In this document: positions 8,101-17,098 of the stretch, one piece after another
Layout of the letters: the number at the start of each line of letters is the position of its first letter
Numbering within the stretch: the first letter of the stretch is position 1
From: Streptomyces achromogenes
GTDB taxonomy: Bacteria > Actinomycetota > Actinomycetes > Streptomycetales > Streptomycetaceae
Direction: 5' to 3'
Assembly: GCF_030816715.1 (NCBI RefSeq)
Contig: NZ_JAUSYH010000001.1
Location: forward strand, 6,572,001 to 6,636,000
Length of the DNA: 64,000 nt
The notes under the pieces: generated by a model
What the model was told of the DNA's origin: nothing
Seen by the model: only the letters and a program-made list of their open reading frames with translations
The model's database searches: none
Position numbers and translations under genes: made by a program

Positions 8101-9324
8101 ATGGGATTCCATGTCGACTCCGAGGCCGGGCGCCTGCGCCGCGTCATCCTGCACCGGCCGGATCTCGAGCTCAAAAGGCTCACGCCCAGCAACAAGGACG
8201 CACTTCTCTTCGACGACGTGCTCTGGGTGCGCCGGGCGCGCGCCGAGCACGACGGGTTCGCCGACGTCCTGCGCGACCGCGGCGTCGCCGTCCACCTCTT
8301 CGGCGACCTGCTCACCGAGGCCCTGGCGATCCCGGCGGCCCGGGCGCTCGTCCTGGACCGCGTCTTCGACGAGAAGGAGTACGGGGTGCTCGCCACCGAC
8401 CACCTCCGCGCCGCCTTCGAGGACCTGCCCGCCCCGCAGCTGGCGGAGGCCCTCGTCGGCGGCATGACCAAGCGGGAGTTCCTGGAAGCGCACCCGGAAC
8501 CGACCTCCGTGCGCTTCCACGTCATGGAGCTCGACGACTTCCTCCTCGACCCGCTCCCCAACCACCTCTTCACCCGCGACACCTCGGCCTGGATCTACGA
8601 CGGCGTCGCCATCAACGCCATGCGCTGGCCGGCCCGGCAGCGCGAGACCGTCCACTTCGAGGCCATCTACCGGCACCATCCCCTCTTCCGCGGCGAGACG
8701 TTCCGCGTCTGGTCCGAGGGGCAGGCCGACTACCCGTCCACCATCGAGGGCGGAGACGTCCTCGTCATCGGCAACGGCGCCGTGATGATCGGCATGAGCG
8801 AGCGCACCACCCCGCAGGCCGTCGAGATGCTCGCCCACAAGCTGTTCGCCGCCGGCTCGGCGGAGACGATCGTGGCGCTCGACATGCCCAAGCGGCGGGC
8901 CTTCATGCATCTCGACACCGTGATGACGATGGTCGACGGCGACACCTTCACCCAGTACGCGGGCCTCGGCATGCTCCGCTCGTACACCATCGAACCGGGC
9001 GTCGGCGAGAAGGAGCTGAAGGTCACCGACCATCCGCCGGAGCACATGCACCGCGCCATCGCCGCCGCCCTCGGCCTCAGCGAGATCCGCGTCCTCACCG
9101 CCACCCAGGACGTCCATGCGGCCGAACGCGAGCAGTGGGACGACGGCTGCAACGTGCTCGCCGTGGAACCGGGCGTCGTCATCGCCTACGAGCGCAACGT
9201 CACCACCAACACCCACCTGCGCAAACAGGGCATCGAAGTGATAGAGATCCCCGGCAGCGAACTCGGCCGGGGGAGAGGGGGCCCGCGCTGCATGAGCTGC
9301 CCGGTCGAACGTGGCTCTGTATAG
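8101..9324 (+). CDS. arcA: Arginine deiminase
   Basis: A 407-residue arginine deiminase, which converts arginine to citrulline and ammonia. Family marks are the N-terminal LRRVILHRPDLELKRLTPSN, the active-site FTRDTSAWI, IEGGDVLVIG, HLDTVMTMVD, and the C-terminal RCMSCPVER with catalytic Cys400. Length is normal for the family. The ATG at 8101 is preceded directly by CAGGATGGAGAC; this resembles a -10 box plus six bases, so the transcript may be leaderless. The next gene, argF, uses the product citrulline (or makes it), so the pair forms an arginine deiminase pathway unit. No carbamate kinase gene is present in the window. Confidence 0.96.
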   Translation: MGFHVDSEAGRLRRVILHRPDLELKRLTPSNKDALLFDDVLWVRRARAEHDGFADVLRDRGVAVHLFGDLLTEALAIPAARALVLDRVFDEKEYGVLATDHLRAAFEDLPAPQLAEALVGGMTKREFLEAHPEPTSVRFHVMELDDFLLDPLPNHLFTRDTSAWIYDGVAINAMRWPARQRETVHFEAIYRHHPLFRGETFRVWSEGQADYPSTIEGGDVLVIGNGAVMIGMSERTTPQAVEMLAHKLFAAGSAETIVALDMPKRRAFMHLDTVMTMVDGDTFTQYAGLGMLRSYTIEPGVGEKELKVTDHPPEHMHRAIAAALGLSEIRVLTATQDVHAAEREQWDDGCNVLAVEPGVVIAYERNVTTNTHLRKQGIEVIEIPGSELGRGRGGPRCMSCPVERGSV

Positions 9325-9383
9325 AAATGCTAATCATCGTATAGAGTTCCAGTGTCCTGTTCTCGTACCTCTGGAGCGCCCCC

Positions 9384-10409
9384 ATGGCGACTGTCCCGAC
9401 CGCCCTCGTCGGCCGCCACTTCCTCAAGGAGCTGGACTTCACGGGGGAGGAGTTCCGCGGCCTGATCGAGCTGGCCGCCGAGCTGAAGGCCGCCAAGAAG
9501 GCCGGGACCGAGGTACAGCACCTGCGCGGCAGGAACATCGCCCTCATCTTCGAGAAGACCTCGACGCGCACCCGCTGCGCGTTCGAGGTCGCCGCCGCCG
9601 ACCAGGGCGCCTCGACCACCTACCTGGACCCCGCCGGCTCGCAGATCGGCCACAAGGAGTCCGTGAAGGACACCGCGCGCGTGCTGGGCCGGATGTACGA
9701 CGGCATCGAGTACCGCGGCGACAGCCAGGACAAGGTCGAGGAGCTCGCCGCCCACGCGGGCGTGCCGGTCTTCAACGGTCTCACCGACGACTGGCACCCC
9801 ACCCAGATGCTCGCCGACGTGCTGACGATGACCGAGACCTGCGCGAAGGGCCTGGACGGCGGGATCGTCTTCGCCTACCTGGGCGACGCGCGCTTCAACA
9901 TGGGCAACTCCTACCTGATCACCGGCGCCCTGCTCGGCATGGACGTCCGCATCGTCGCGCCGAAGGAGTACTGGCCCGCCGACGAGATCGTCGCGAAGGC
10001 CCGCGAGCTCGCCGCGGACAGCGGGGCCGCCGTCCTGCTCACCGAGGACGTCGCCGAGGGCGTGCGCGGCGCCGACTTCGTCGCCACCGACGTGTGGGTC
10101 TCCATGGGTGAGCCCAAGGAGGTCTGGGGCGAGCGCATCGCCGCCCTCGGCCCCTACGCCGTCACCATGGACGTCCTGCGCGCCACCGGCAACCCGGACG
10201 TCCGGTTCCTGCACTGCCTGCCGGCCTTCCACGACCTGGGCACCGCGGTCGGGCAGGGGATATACGAGAGCCACGGCCTCGAAAGCCTCGAGGTGACCGA
10301 CGAGGTCTTCGAGTCGGCGCACTCCGTCGTCTTCGACGAGGCGGAGAACCGTCTGCACACCATCAAGGCCGTCCTGGTCGCCACCCTCGCCGGAAACCCG
10401 CGAGGCTGA
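9384..10409 (+). CDS. argF: Ornithine carbamoyltransferase
   Basis: A 341-residue ornithine carbamoyltransferase that interconverts citrulline plus phosphate with ornithine plus carbamoyl phosphate. The carbamoyl-phosphate site is FEKTSTRTRCAFE (about 54-66), and the ornithine-side motif HCLPAF lies at about 276-281. DWHPTQMLADVLTM and FVATDVWVSMGEP are also typical. The start is ATG with GGAGCGCCCCC upstream. It lies 59 bp after arcA, in an unusually AT-rich gap, suggesting its own promoter. The context next to arginine deiminase favours the catabolic (arcB-like) direction. I keep the symbol argF because sequence alone does not separate the two roles. Confidence 0.95.
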   Translation: MATVPTALVGRHFLKELDFTGEEFRGLIELAAELKAAKKAGTEVQHLRGRNIALIFEKTSTRTRCAFEVAAADQGASTTYLDPAGSQIGHKESVKDTARVLGRMYDGIEYRGDSQDKVEELAAHAGVPVFNGLTDDWHPTQMLADVLTMTETCAKGLDGGIVFAYLGDARFNMGNSYLITGALLGMDVRIVAPKEYWPADEIVAKARELAADSGAAVLLTEDVAEGVRGADFVATDVWVSMGEPKEVWGERIAALGPYAVTMDVLRATGNPDVRFLHCLPAFHDLGTAVGQGIYESHGLESLEVTDEVFESAHSVVFDEAENRLHTIKAVLVATLAGNPRG

Positions 10410-10463
10410 CCCGTCCGGAGCCGCGGCCGGCCTGATCATCGTCGTTCAGGTCGCGGGCCGCGT

Positions 10464-10480
10464 CGGCGGGCACTCCGCCG
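10464..10480. terminator. Possible hairpin between convergent argF and HATPase genes
   Basis: CGGCGG-GCACT-CCGCCG forms a perfect 6-bp stem between two convergent genes. Short CGGTCGC repeats follow at about 10,485-10,515. It could end transcription from either side; the support is the hairpin and its position only. Confidence 0.35.
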
Positions 10481-10558
10481 GTCCGATGGTCGCCGGTCGC
10501 CGGTCGCCGGTCTGTGGTCTGTGGGTGAGTGGGAGCAGGGCGGGGCGGGGTGCGGTGC

Positions 10559-11044
10559 TCACGCCGGACGTGGACCGCGCTGCGGCGGGACCGAGGCCAG
10601 CCGGAACCACACCGCCTTTCCCTGCTCGGTGGGCCGGTGTCCGCAGGACGAGCTGAGCGCGCGGATCAGCAGCAGTCCCCGCCCGTGCTCCTGCCAGGGG
10701 TCGGGCTCCCCGCCGGAGGGACGGGTGAGGTCCCCGGGCGGCGCCGGGTCGGCGTCGTGCACCTCGACCTGGCACCCGCTCGGATGCAGCTCCACGACCA
10801 GCTCTATCGGCGCGTCCCCGGCGGTGTGCTCCACGGCGTTCGCCACCAGCTCCGCGGTGAGCAGCTCCGCCGTGTCGCTGTCCGCCCCGTGCTTCAGCTC
10901 GGCCAGCGCCGTACGGACCAGAGCGCGGGCCACCGGCACGGCCGCGGCAGAGTGCGGCAGTGCGATTCGCCAGGAGGAGGCGGAGTCGGAGGGGCGTTCG
11001 TGCAAGGCGAGTCCGTTCATGGCGCAGGTTCCCGTGATCGACAT
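10559..11044 (-). CDS. ATP-binding (HATPase) anti-sigma-factor-like protein
   Basis: A protein of up to 161 residues with the GHKL ATPase fold of the RsbW/SpoIIAB type. The N-box is ELLTAELVANAVEH and the G-box is HGRGLLLIRALSSSCG, and the C-terminus KAVWFRLAS is typical. In Streptomyces these small cytoplasmic proteins are usually anti-sigma or partner-switching kinases whose targets are unknown. An internal ATG at 11020 is an alternative start that removes eight residues. It is transcribed divergently from the aromatic catabolic genes. Two further members occur in the window: an intact one at 41111 and a decayed one at 20332. Confidence 0.85.
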   Translation of the reverse strand: MSITGTCAMNGLALHERPSDSASSWRIALPHSAAAVPVARALVRTALAELKHGADSDTAELLTAELVANAVEHTAGDAPIELVVELHPSGCQVEVHDADPAPPGDLTRPSGGEPDPWQEHGRGLLLIRALSSSCGHRPTEQGKAVWFRLASVPPQRGPRPA

Positions 11045-11347
11045 CAGGCGGCCCTGCCTTCAACTTCAGGAGATGGTACGGCGACCTCCGGCAAAGGCGC
11101 TCGGTGGGCACCGCGCGGGACGTTCCGACCCCGCTGTCGGGCGGCTTACCCGCGTCAACGGTCTCCCTCGCGCACCTGATCCGGTTGTTACCGCCTTATC
11201 GACGACCGGTGACGTGTGTGACGGGCGGATGCCGTGCGGTGACACGGCGATACAGGGCGATTCTGCCCCCGCCGTATATCGCGTACTCATGACGACAGTC
11301 ACAAAGGAGTGATAACTTCGAATCCGACTGTCGAGGAGGCCGCCCTC
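11045..11347. other. Intergenic region between HATPase and enoyl-CoA hydratase genes
   Basis: About 300 bp with no convincing gene. It holds a TATCGCGTAC sequence at 11277-11286 that recurs in the 17.2-kb promoter of the same cluster. A GAGGAGG ribosome-binding site lies at 11333-11339. An in-frame GTG at 11309 is a poor start because AAAGGA lies directly against it. Confidence 0.7.
11277..11286. promoter_or_regulatory. Candidate PaaX operator half-site upstream of the enoyl-CoA hydratase gene
   Basis: The 10-mer TATCGCGTAC matches exactly, on the opposite strand, the right arm of the inverted repeat at 17196-17233 in the ligase/dehydrogenase promoter. A looser partner, GGCGATAC, lies about 25 bp to the left. 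Sharing between two promoters of one pathway cluster that also encodes PaaX suggests co-regulation. Confidence 0.4.
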
Positions 11348-12175
11348 ATGAGTCCCTTCACCGGCTCCGCCGCCCGCACCCCCGACTGGCGCCATCTGCA
11401 CGTCGAGCACACCGACGGCGTCGCCACCGTCACCCTCGCCCGCCCGGAAAAGCTCAACGCCCTCACCTTCGGCGCCTACGCCGACCTGCGCGACCTGCTC
11501 GCCGAGCTGTCCAGGGAGCGGTCGGTCCGCGCCCTGGTGCTGGCCGGCGAAGGCCGCGGCTTCTGCTCCGGCGGCGACGTCGACGAGATCATCGGCGCCA
11601 CCCTCGGCATGGACACCGCCCAGCTCCTCGACTTCAACCGGATGACCGGCCAGGTCGTACGGGCCCTGCGGGAGTGCCCGTTCCCGGTGATCGCCGCCGT
11701 GCACGGGGCGGCGGCCGGCGCCGGCGCGGTCCTCGCCCTGGCCGCCGACTTCCGGGTCGCCGACCCCGGCGCCCGCTTCGCGTTCCTCTTCACCCGCGTC
11801 GGCCTCTCCGGCGGCGACATGGGCGCCGCCTACCTGCTGCCCCGGATCGTCGGACTCGGCCACGCCACCCGGCTGCTCATGCTCGGCGAACCCGTCCGCG
11901 CCCCCGAGGCCGAGCGGATCGGCCTGATCAGCGAACTGACCGAGGAAGGGCAGGCCGACGAGGCCGCCCACGCCCTGGCCCGCCGCCTGGCCGACGGCCC
12001 GGCCCTCGCCCACGCCCAGACGAAGGCGCTGCTGACAGCCGAACTGGACATGCCGCTCGCGGCCTCCGTGGAACTCGACGCCGCCACCCAGGCCCTGCTG
12101 ATGAACGGCGAGGACTACGCCGAGTTCCACGAGGCGTTCACACAGAAGCGCCCACCGAAGTGGCGAGGCCGATGA
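11348..12175 (+). CDS. Enoyl-CoA hydratase/isomerase family protein
   Basis: A 275-residue crotonase-fold protein. The oxyanion-hole segments are GEGRGFCSGGDVDE and AAVHGAAAGAGAVLALAADFRVA, with FTRVGLSGGDMGAAYLLPRIVG at the active site, where the D of GGDMG replaces one catalytic glutamate. I start at the ATG at 11348 because GAGGAGG lies eight bases upstream. The family acts on CoA thioesters in beta-oxidation-like steps. Here it is the first gene before the fused monooxygenase/reductase, overlapping it by ATGA, so it probably hydrates or opens the ring-reduced CoA product of that enzyme. Confidence 0.88.
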   Translation: MSPFTGSAARTPDWRHLHVEHTDGVATVTLARPEKLNALTFGAYADLRDLLAELSRERSVRALVLAGEGRGFCSGGDVDEIIGATLGMDTAQLLDFNRMTGQVVRALRECPFPVIAAVHGAAAGAGAVLALAADFRVADPGARFAFLFTRVGLSGGDMGAAYLLPRIVGLGHATRLLMLGEPVRAPEAERIGLISELTEEGQADEAAHALARRLADGPALAHAQTKALLTAELDMPLAASVELDAATQALLMNGEDYAEFHEAFTQKRPPKWRGR

Positions 12176-14544
12176 AACCGCCTTCGAGAACAACGTCTTC
12201 CAAGACACCGGTTTCGGAGACGGCAACGTCCGCGATACCGGTTTCCGAAACGGCGCCCGCCCCGGACGGCCGCCCCCGGCGTATCGCGGTCATCGGCGGC
12301 GGCCCCGGCGGTCTCTACGCCGCGGCCCTGCTCAAACGCCTCGACCCCGCCCGCGAGATCACCCTCTGGGAACGCAACGCCCCCGAGGACACCTTCGGCT
12401 TCGGAGTCGTGCTCTCCGACGAGACCCTGGGCGGCATCGAGCACGCAGACCCGGTCGTGTACCGGTCCCTGCGGGAGGACTTCGTCCGGTGGGACGACAT
12501 AGACATCGTCCACCGCGGCATCCGCCACACCTCCGGTGGACACGGCTTCGCCGCTCTCGGCCGCCGCAGGCTGCTGGAGATCCTGCACGAGCGCTGCCGC
12601 TCCCTCGGCGTGGACCTGCGCTTGCGCACGCAGGCGCCCGCCCCCGCCCGCCTGGCGCAGGAGTACGACCTCGTCATCGCCGCGGACGGGGTGCACAGCG
12701 CCACCCGGGAGACGTACGCGGACGTGTTCAGACCCCGGGTGACCGGCCACCGCTGCCGCTACATCTGGCTCGCCGCCGGCTTCGCCTTCAACGCCTTCCG
12801 CTTCGAGATCGCCGAGACCGAGCACGGCGTGATGCAACTGCACGGCTACCCCTACGCGGCCGACGCCTCGACCGTGATCGTCGAGATGCGCGAGGAGGTG
12901 TGGCGAGCGAGCGGTTTCGACGAACTCGACGAGCAGGAGTCCGTCGCACACTGCGCCAAGGTCTTCGCCGACGCGCTCGGCGGCCGCGCCCTGAAGTCCG
13001 ACAACTCCGCCTGGACCACCTTCCGCACCGTCGTCAACGCACGCTGGTCGCACGGCAACGTGGTCCTCCTGGGCGACGCGGCGCACACCGCCCACTTCTC
13101 CATCGGCTCCGGCACCAAGCTGGCCGTCGAGGACGCGCTGGCGCTCGCCGCCTGCCTGGAGGAACACCCCGACCTCCGCACGGCGTCCGCCGCCTACGAG
13201 GAGGAGCGCCGGCCCGTCGTCGCCTCCACCCAGCGGGCCGCCCGCGCCAGCCTGGAATGGTTCGAGAACATCGGTCTCTACCTCGGCCAGCCGCCCCGCA
13301 GGTTCGCCTTCAACCTGCTCACCCGCAGCCGCCGCGTGACCCACGACAACCTGCGGCTGCGCGACTCCCGCTTCACCGCGGCCGTGGAGCGGGAGTTCGG
13401 CTGCCCGCCCGGGACGCCCCCGATGTTCACGCCGTTCCGGCTGCGCGGACTGACCCTGCGCAACCGGGTCGTCGTGTCACCCATGGACATGTACTCGGCG
13501 GTGGACGGTCTTCCCGGCGACCTCCACCTCGTCCACCTCGGCGCCCGTGCCCTCGGCGGAGCCGGACTGGTGATGACGGAGATGGTGTGCGTGTCACCCA
13601 AGGGCCGCATCACACCCGGCTGCACCGGCCTCTACACCGACCGGCAGGCCGACGGCTGGCGGCGCGTCACCGACTTCGTGCACGAGCACGCGCCGGGAGC
13701 CGCCATCGGCGTGCAACTCGGCCACTCCGGCCGCAAGGGCTCGACGAGACTCATGTGGGAGGGCATGGACGAACCGCTGCCGGACGGCAACTGGCCGCTC
13801 GTGGCCGCGTCCCCCCTGCCGTACAAGCCGGGCAGTCAGACGCCGCGCGAACTCGGCCCCGACCAACTCGCAGAGGTGCGCGACCGGTTCACGGCAGCCG
13901 CTCGTCGGGCAGCGCGAGCCGGCTTCGATCTCCTCGAACTGCACTGTGCGCACGGCTACCTGCTGTCCGGCTTCCTCTCCCCGCTCACCAACCGCCGCAC
14001 GGACGCCTACGGAGGCTCTCTCGCCGGACGGCTGCGCTTCCCGCTCGAGGTCTTCGACGCGGTCCGCGAGGTGTGGCCGGAGCAGCGACCGATGACGGTC
14101 CGTATCTCCGCCGCCGACTGGGCCGAGGGCGGCACGTCGGCCGACGACGCCGTCGGCATCGCCCGCGCGTTCGCCGAGCACGGCGCCGACGCCGTCGACG
14201 TCTCCACGGGGCAGGTGGTGGCCGACGAACGGCCCGACTACGGACGGTCGTACCAGACGCCGTTCGCCGACCGCATCCGCCACGAGGCGGGCGTCCCGGT
14301 GATCGCGGTCGGTGCGATCTCCTCCTGGGACGACGTCAACTCACTGATCCTGGCGGGCCGTACCGACCTCTGCGCCCTCGCACGGCCCCACCTCTACGAC
14401 CCGAACTGGACCCTGCACGCGGCCGCCGAGCAGGGCTACGCCGGCCCGGGCGCCGACTGGCCCGCGCCGTACCGCGCCGGCAGCAGACCCCCGCGCACCG
14501 GCCGCGCCGACGCACCCAAACCCCGCCTGGGCCTCGGAAGATGA
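12172..14544 (+). CDS. Fused flavin monooxygenase / old-yellow-enzyme oxidoreductase (2-aminobenzoyl-CoA or salicylyl-CoA type)
   Basis: A 790-residue bifunctional flavoprotein. Residues about 40-410 form an FAD aromatic hydroxylase with GGGPGGLYAAALL and the second FAD motif GDAAHTAHFSIGSG. Residues about 415-770 form an old-yellow-enzyme NAD(P)H:flavin barrel (FRLRGLTLRNRVVVSPMDM; QLGHSGRKG; HCAHGYLLSGFLSPLTNRR). This is the layout of 2-aminobenzoyl-CoA monooxygenase/reductase, known from Azoarcus evansii, and of proteins annotated salicylyl-CoA 5-hydroxylase/oxidoreductase. It would hydroxylate and then partly reduce the aromatic ring of a CoA thioester. The ATG overlaps the hydratase stop. 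An STP-rich leader of about 35 residues precedes the FAD motif. Aminobenzoyl is favoured by the neighbours; the substrate remains inference. Confidence 0.85.
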   Translation: MKPPSRTTSSKTPVSETATSAIPVSETAPAPDGRPRRIAVIGGGPGGLYAAALLKRLDPAREITLWERNAPEDTFGFGVVLSDETLGGIEHADPVVYRSLREDFVRWDDIDIVHRGIRHTSGGHGFAALGRRRLLEILHERCRSLGVDLRLRTQAPAPARLAQEYDLVIAADGVHSATRETYADVFRPRVTGHRCRYIWLAAGFAFNAFRFEIAETEHGVMQLHGYPYAADASTVIVEMREEVWRASGFDELDEQESVAHCAKVFADALGGRALKSDNSAWTTFRTVVNARWSHGNVVLLGDAAHTAHFSIGSGTKLAVEDALALAACLEEHPDLRTASAAYEEERRPVVASTQRAARASLEWFENIGLYLGQPPRRFAFNLLTRSRRVTHDNLRLRDSRFTAAVEREFGCPPGTPPMFTPFRLRGLTLRNRVVVSPMDMYSAVDGLPGDLHLVHLGARALGGAGLVMTEMVCVSPKGRITPGCTGLYTDRQADGWRRVTDFVHEHAPGAAIGVQLGHSGRKGSTRLMWEGMDEPLPDGNWPLVAASPLPYKPGSQTPRELGPDQLAEVRDRFTAAARRAARAGFDLLELHCAHGYLLSGFLSPLTNRRTDAYGGSLAGRLRFPLEVFDAVREVWPEQRPMTVRISAADWAEGGTSADDAVGIARAFAEHGADAVDVSTGQVVADERPDYGRSYQTPFADRIRHEAGVPVIAVGAISSWDDVNSLILAGRTDLCALARPHLYDPNWTLHAAAEQGYAGPGADWPAPYRAGSRPPRTGRADAPKPRLGLGR

Positions 14545-14578
14545 GGCCGCCGTCCCCTTCGAGGCATGGCTGGACGGT

Positions 14579-14610
14579 GCGGGCCGGGGCGGACAGGACC
14601 CGGGGCCCGC
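14579..14610. terminator. Hairpin between convergent oxidoreductase and paaX
   Basis: GCGGGCC at 14579-14585 pairs perfectly with GGCCCGC at 14604-14610, and further G-C pairs can form inside. It lies 35 bp after the oxidoreductase stop, between convergent genes, and fits a bidirectional terminator without a T-tract. Confidence 0.5.
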
Positions 14611-14665
14611 CAGGTCCGAGCGCCGCCAGGCCACCGATGCCGACCGGACAGAGCGGCGCCCGGTC

Positions 14666-15478
14666 TCACACCCCGACGAACTCCGCTCCCGCGTCGCGCA
14701 GCCGCTCGTGCAGCCCCTGGAAGACGGCCGCCGACCGCGTGCCCGGCCAGTCCTGCGGCAGCAGCCGGGCGGGCAGGCCGGGGTCGACGTAGGGCAGATG
14801 ACGCCAGGAGTCCAGCGCGAGGAGGTAGTCGCGGTAGGCCTCCTCGGGCGGAGTGTACGTCCGCTGCCGCCAGTCCCGCAGCACGCGCGCGTGGCGGTCG
14901 AGGAAGGTCTCGTGCTCCTTGGCGATGGCGGCCAGGTCCCACCAGCGGGCGACGGCCTCGACGGTCGGCGCGAAGCCGAGATGCTCGCCCCGGAACAGAT
15001 CGACGTACGAGTCCAGGTGCAGCCGTCGGAGCGTGTGCCGGGTCTCGTCGTGCAGGCGTGCCGGGGCGATCCAGACCCCTGGCGTCGCCGTGCCGAACCC
15101 CAGCCCCGCCAGCCGTGACCGCAGCACATGCCGCTTCTGCCGCTCCGACTCGGGCACCGAGAACACCGCCAGCACCCAGCCCTCATCCGCGGGAGGCGCC
15201 GTGGCGTAGACGCGCCGGTCGCCGTCTTCGAGCAACTGGCGTGCCTCTGCGGACAGTGCGTAACCGGCCGCGCCCTGCGCGGTGCGCGCCGGCAACAACA
15301 GTCCGCGGCGTTTCAGCCGGGAGACCGAGGAGCGCACGGACGGCGCGTCGACGCCGACCGCGGCGAGGAGCCGGATCAGCTCGGCGACGGGCACGGGCCC
15401 TGGGACGAAGCGGCCGTACGCGCCGTAGAGCGTGACGATGAGAGACCGAGGTGCGGGCTGGTCGGACACGTTGATCAT
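14666..15478 (-). CDS. paaX: PaaX-family transcriptional regulator
   Basis: A 270-residue PaaX-type repressor. The N-terminal winged helix covers about 10-75 (LIVTLYGAYGRFVPGPVPVA; VGVDAPSVRSSVSRLKRRGLL). The typical middle and C-terminal PaaX domains follow (VLAVFSVPESERQKRHVLRSRLAGLGFGTATPGVWIAP and YRDYLLALDSWRHLPYVDPGLPARLLPQDWPG). PaaX proteins repress aryl-CoA catabolic operons and are released by the CoA thioester. It lies 15 bp downstream of the aryl-CoA ligase on the same strand, so the enzyme that makes the inducer and the sensor are co-expressed. Likely targets are the repeats at 17196-17233 and 11277. Confidence 0.92.
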   Translation of the reverse strand: MINVSDQPAPRSLIVTLYGAYGRFVPGPVPVAELIRLLAAVGVDAPSVRSSVSRLKRRGLLLPARTAQGAAGYALSAEARQLLEDGDRRVYATAPPADEGWVLAVFSVPESERQKRHVLRSRLAGLGFGTATPGVWIAPARLHDETRHTLRRLHLDSYVDLFRGEHLGFAPTVEAVARWWDLAAIAKEHETFLDRHARVLRDWRQRTYTPPEEAYRDYLLALDSWRHLPYVDPGLPARLLPQDWPGTRSAAVFQGLHERLRDAGAEFVGV

Positions 15479-15493
15479 CTTAGGTCTTCGGCA

Positions 15494-17098
15494 TCACGGC
15501 TGGTCACCTTCGGTGCAACCGCTTACGCGCAGCCTGAACCGCTGGAGCTTGCCGGTCGCCGTGCGCGGCAGCGCCTCCAGGAAGACCACCTCGCGTGGGC
15601 ACTTGTAGGGGGCGAGTTCCTCCTTGAGGAAGGCGCGCAGCGTCTCGGCGTCGCGCCGTGCGCCCTTCCGAAGGACGGTGAACGCGACCACCGCCTGCCC
15701 GCGCCGCTCGTCGGGCCGTCCCACGACCGCCGCCTCGAGCACGTCGGGATGACGCAGCAGCGCCTCCTCGACCTCGGGCCCGGAGATGTTGTACCCGGCC
15801 GAGACGATCATGTCGTCCGCGCGGGCGACGTACCGGAAATAGCCGTCGGGCTCGCGGACGTAGGTGTCACCGGTGACGTTCCAGCCGTCCCGCACGTACT
15901 GCTGCTGCCGTGGGTCGGCCAGGTACCGGCAGCCCACCGGGCCGCGCACGGCGAGCAGCCCGGGCTCTCCGTCCGGCACGGGCGCGCCGGACGCGTCCTG
16001 CACGCGCGCGTGCCAGCCGGGCACCGGAACGCCGGTGGTGCCGGGCCGGATCCGCCCGTCCGCGGCGGAGATGAAGATGTGCAGCAGCTCCGTGGCCCCG
16101 ATGCCGTTGATCAGCCGCAGACCGGTCCGCTCGTGCCAGGCGCACCAGGTGGCCGCGGGCAGGTTCTCGCCGGCGGAGACGCACCGCCGCAGGGACGACA
16201 CGTCGTGGTCGTCGAGATCGTCGAGCATCGTGCGATAGGCGGTGGGCGCGGTGAACAGCACGGACACGCGGTGCGCGGCGATCGCCGGCAACAGCTGCCG
16301 GGGACCCGCCTGTTCCAGCAGCAGCGCGCTCGCCCCGGCCCGCATCGGAAAGACGACGAGGCCGCCGAGCCCGAAGGTGAAGCCGAGCGGCGGGCTGCCC
16401 GCGAAGACATCGTCCGCAAGCGGTTTCAGGACGTGTTCCGAGAACGTGTCGGCTATCGCCAGGACGTCCCGGTGGAAGTGCAGACAGCCCTTGGGGCGAC
16501 CGGTGGTGCCGGAGGTGAACGCGATCAGCGCGATGTCGTCGGAAGCGGTTTCGACAGCCCGGAAGGGCTCTGCCGACGACGGCCGGTTCAACAGATCGTC
16601 GGGGCCGTCGCCGCCGTACGTCGTGATCCGCAGACCGGGTGATTCCGCCTTGACGAGGTCGTCGACCGCCCGGATGTCGCACAGCGCGAGACCGACCCGC
16701 GCGATCTCGCACATGGTGCGCAGCTCGTGCGGACGCTGCTGGGCGAGGACGGTAACCGCGATCGCACCCGCTTTCAGCACGGCCAGCCAGCAGGCCGCCA
16801 GCCACGGCGTGGTGGGCCCGCGCAGCAGCACCCGGTTGCCGGGGACGACCCCCAGGCCGTCGGTGAGCACATGCGCGATCCGGTCGACACGGGCACGCAA
16901 CTCGCCGTACGTCCACGACGGCCCGGACGCGGTGTGGAACACGGGCCGCTCCGGCGCGGCCCCGTCGAGCAGCTCGGCGGCGCAGTTCACCCGGTCGGGG
17001 TAGTTCAGCCCGGGCAGCTCGAAGCGCAGCTCGGGCCAGTGGCCGGGCGGCGGGAGGTGGTCGCGCGCGAAGGTGTCGACGTGGGCCGAGACGTTCAT
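15494..17098 (-). CDS. Benzoate/2-aminobenzoate-type CoA ligase (AMP-binding)
   Basis: A 534-residue acyl-adenylate-forming ligase of the benzoate-CoA ligase subfamily. Motifs are FTSGTTGRPKGCLHFHRDV (about 190), NGIGATELLHIFISA, YRYVARADDMI-like and GYNISGPEVEEALL, and the C-terminal catalytic lysine in RTATGKLQR. It activates an aromatic acid as its CoA thioester, the entry step of the pathway; 2-aminobenzoate or salicylate is the likely substrate, judging from the fused monooxygenase. The ATG at 17098 is preceded by AAGGGGG. It is the first gene of an operon with paaX and faces an acyl-CoA dehydrogenase gene across a 411-bp shared promoter region. Confidence 0.88.
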   Translation of the reverse strand: MNVSAHVDTFARDHLPPPGHWPELRFELPGLNYPDRVNCAAELLDGAAPERPVFHTASGPSWTYGELRARVDRIAHVLTDGLGVVPGNRVLLRGPTTPWLAACWLAVLKAGAIAVTVLAQQRPHELRTMCEIARVGLALCDIRAVDDLVKAESPGLRITTYGGDGPDDLLNRPSSAEPFRAVETASDDIALIAFTSGTTGRPKGCLHFHRDVLAIADTFSEHVLKPLADDVFAGSPPLGFTFGLGGLVVFPMRAGASALLLEQAGPRQLLPAIAAHRVSVLFTAPTAYRTMLDDLDDHDVSSLRRCVSAGENLPAATWCAWHERTGLRLINGIGATELLHIFISAADGRIRPGTTGVPVPGWHARVQDASGAPVPDGEPGLLAVRGPVGCRYLADPRQQQYVRDGWNVTGDTYVREPDGYFRYVARADDMIVSAGYNISGPEVEEALLRHPDVLEAAVVGRPDERRGQAVVAFTVLRKGARRDAETLRAFLKEELAPYKCPREVVFLEALPRTATGKLQRFRLRVSGCTEGDQP

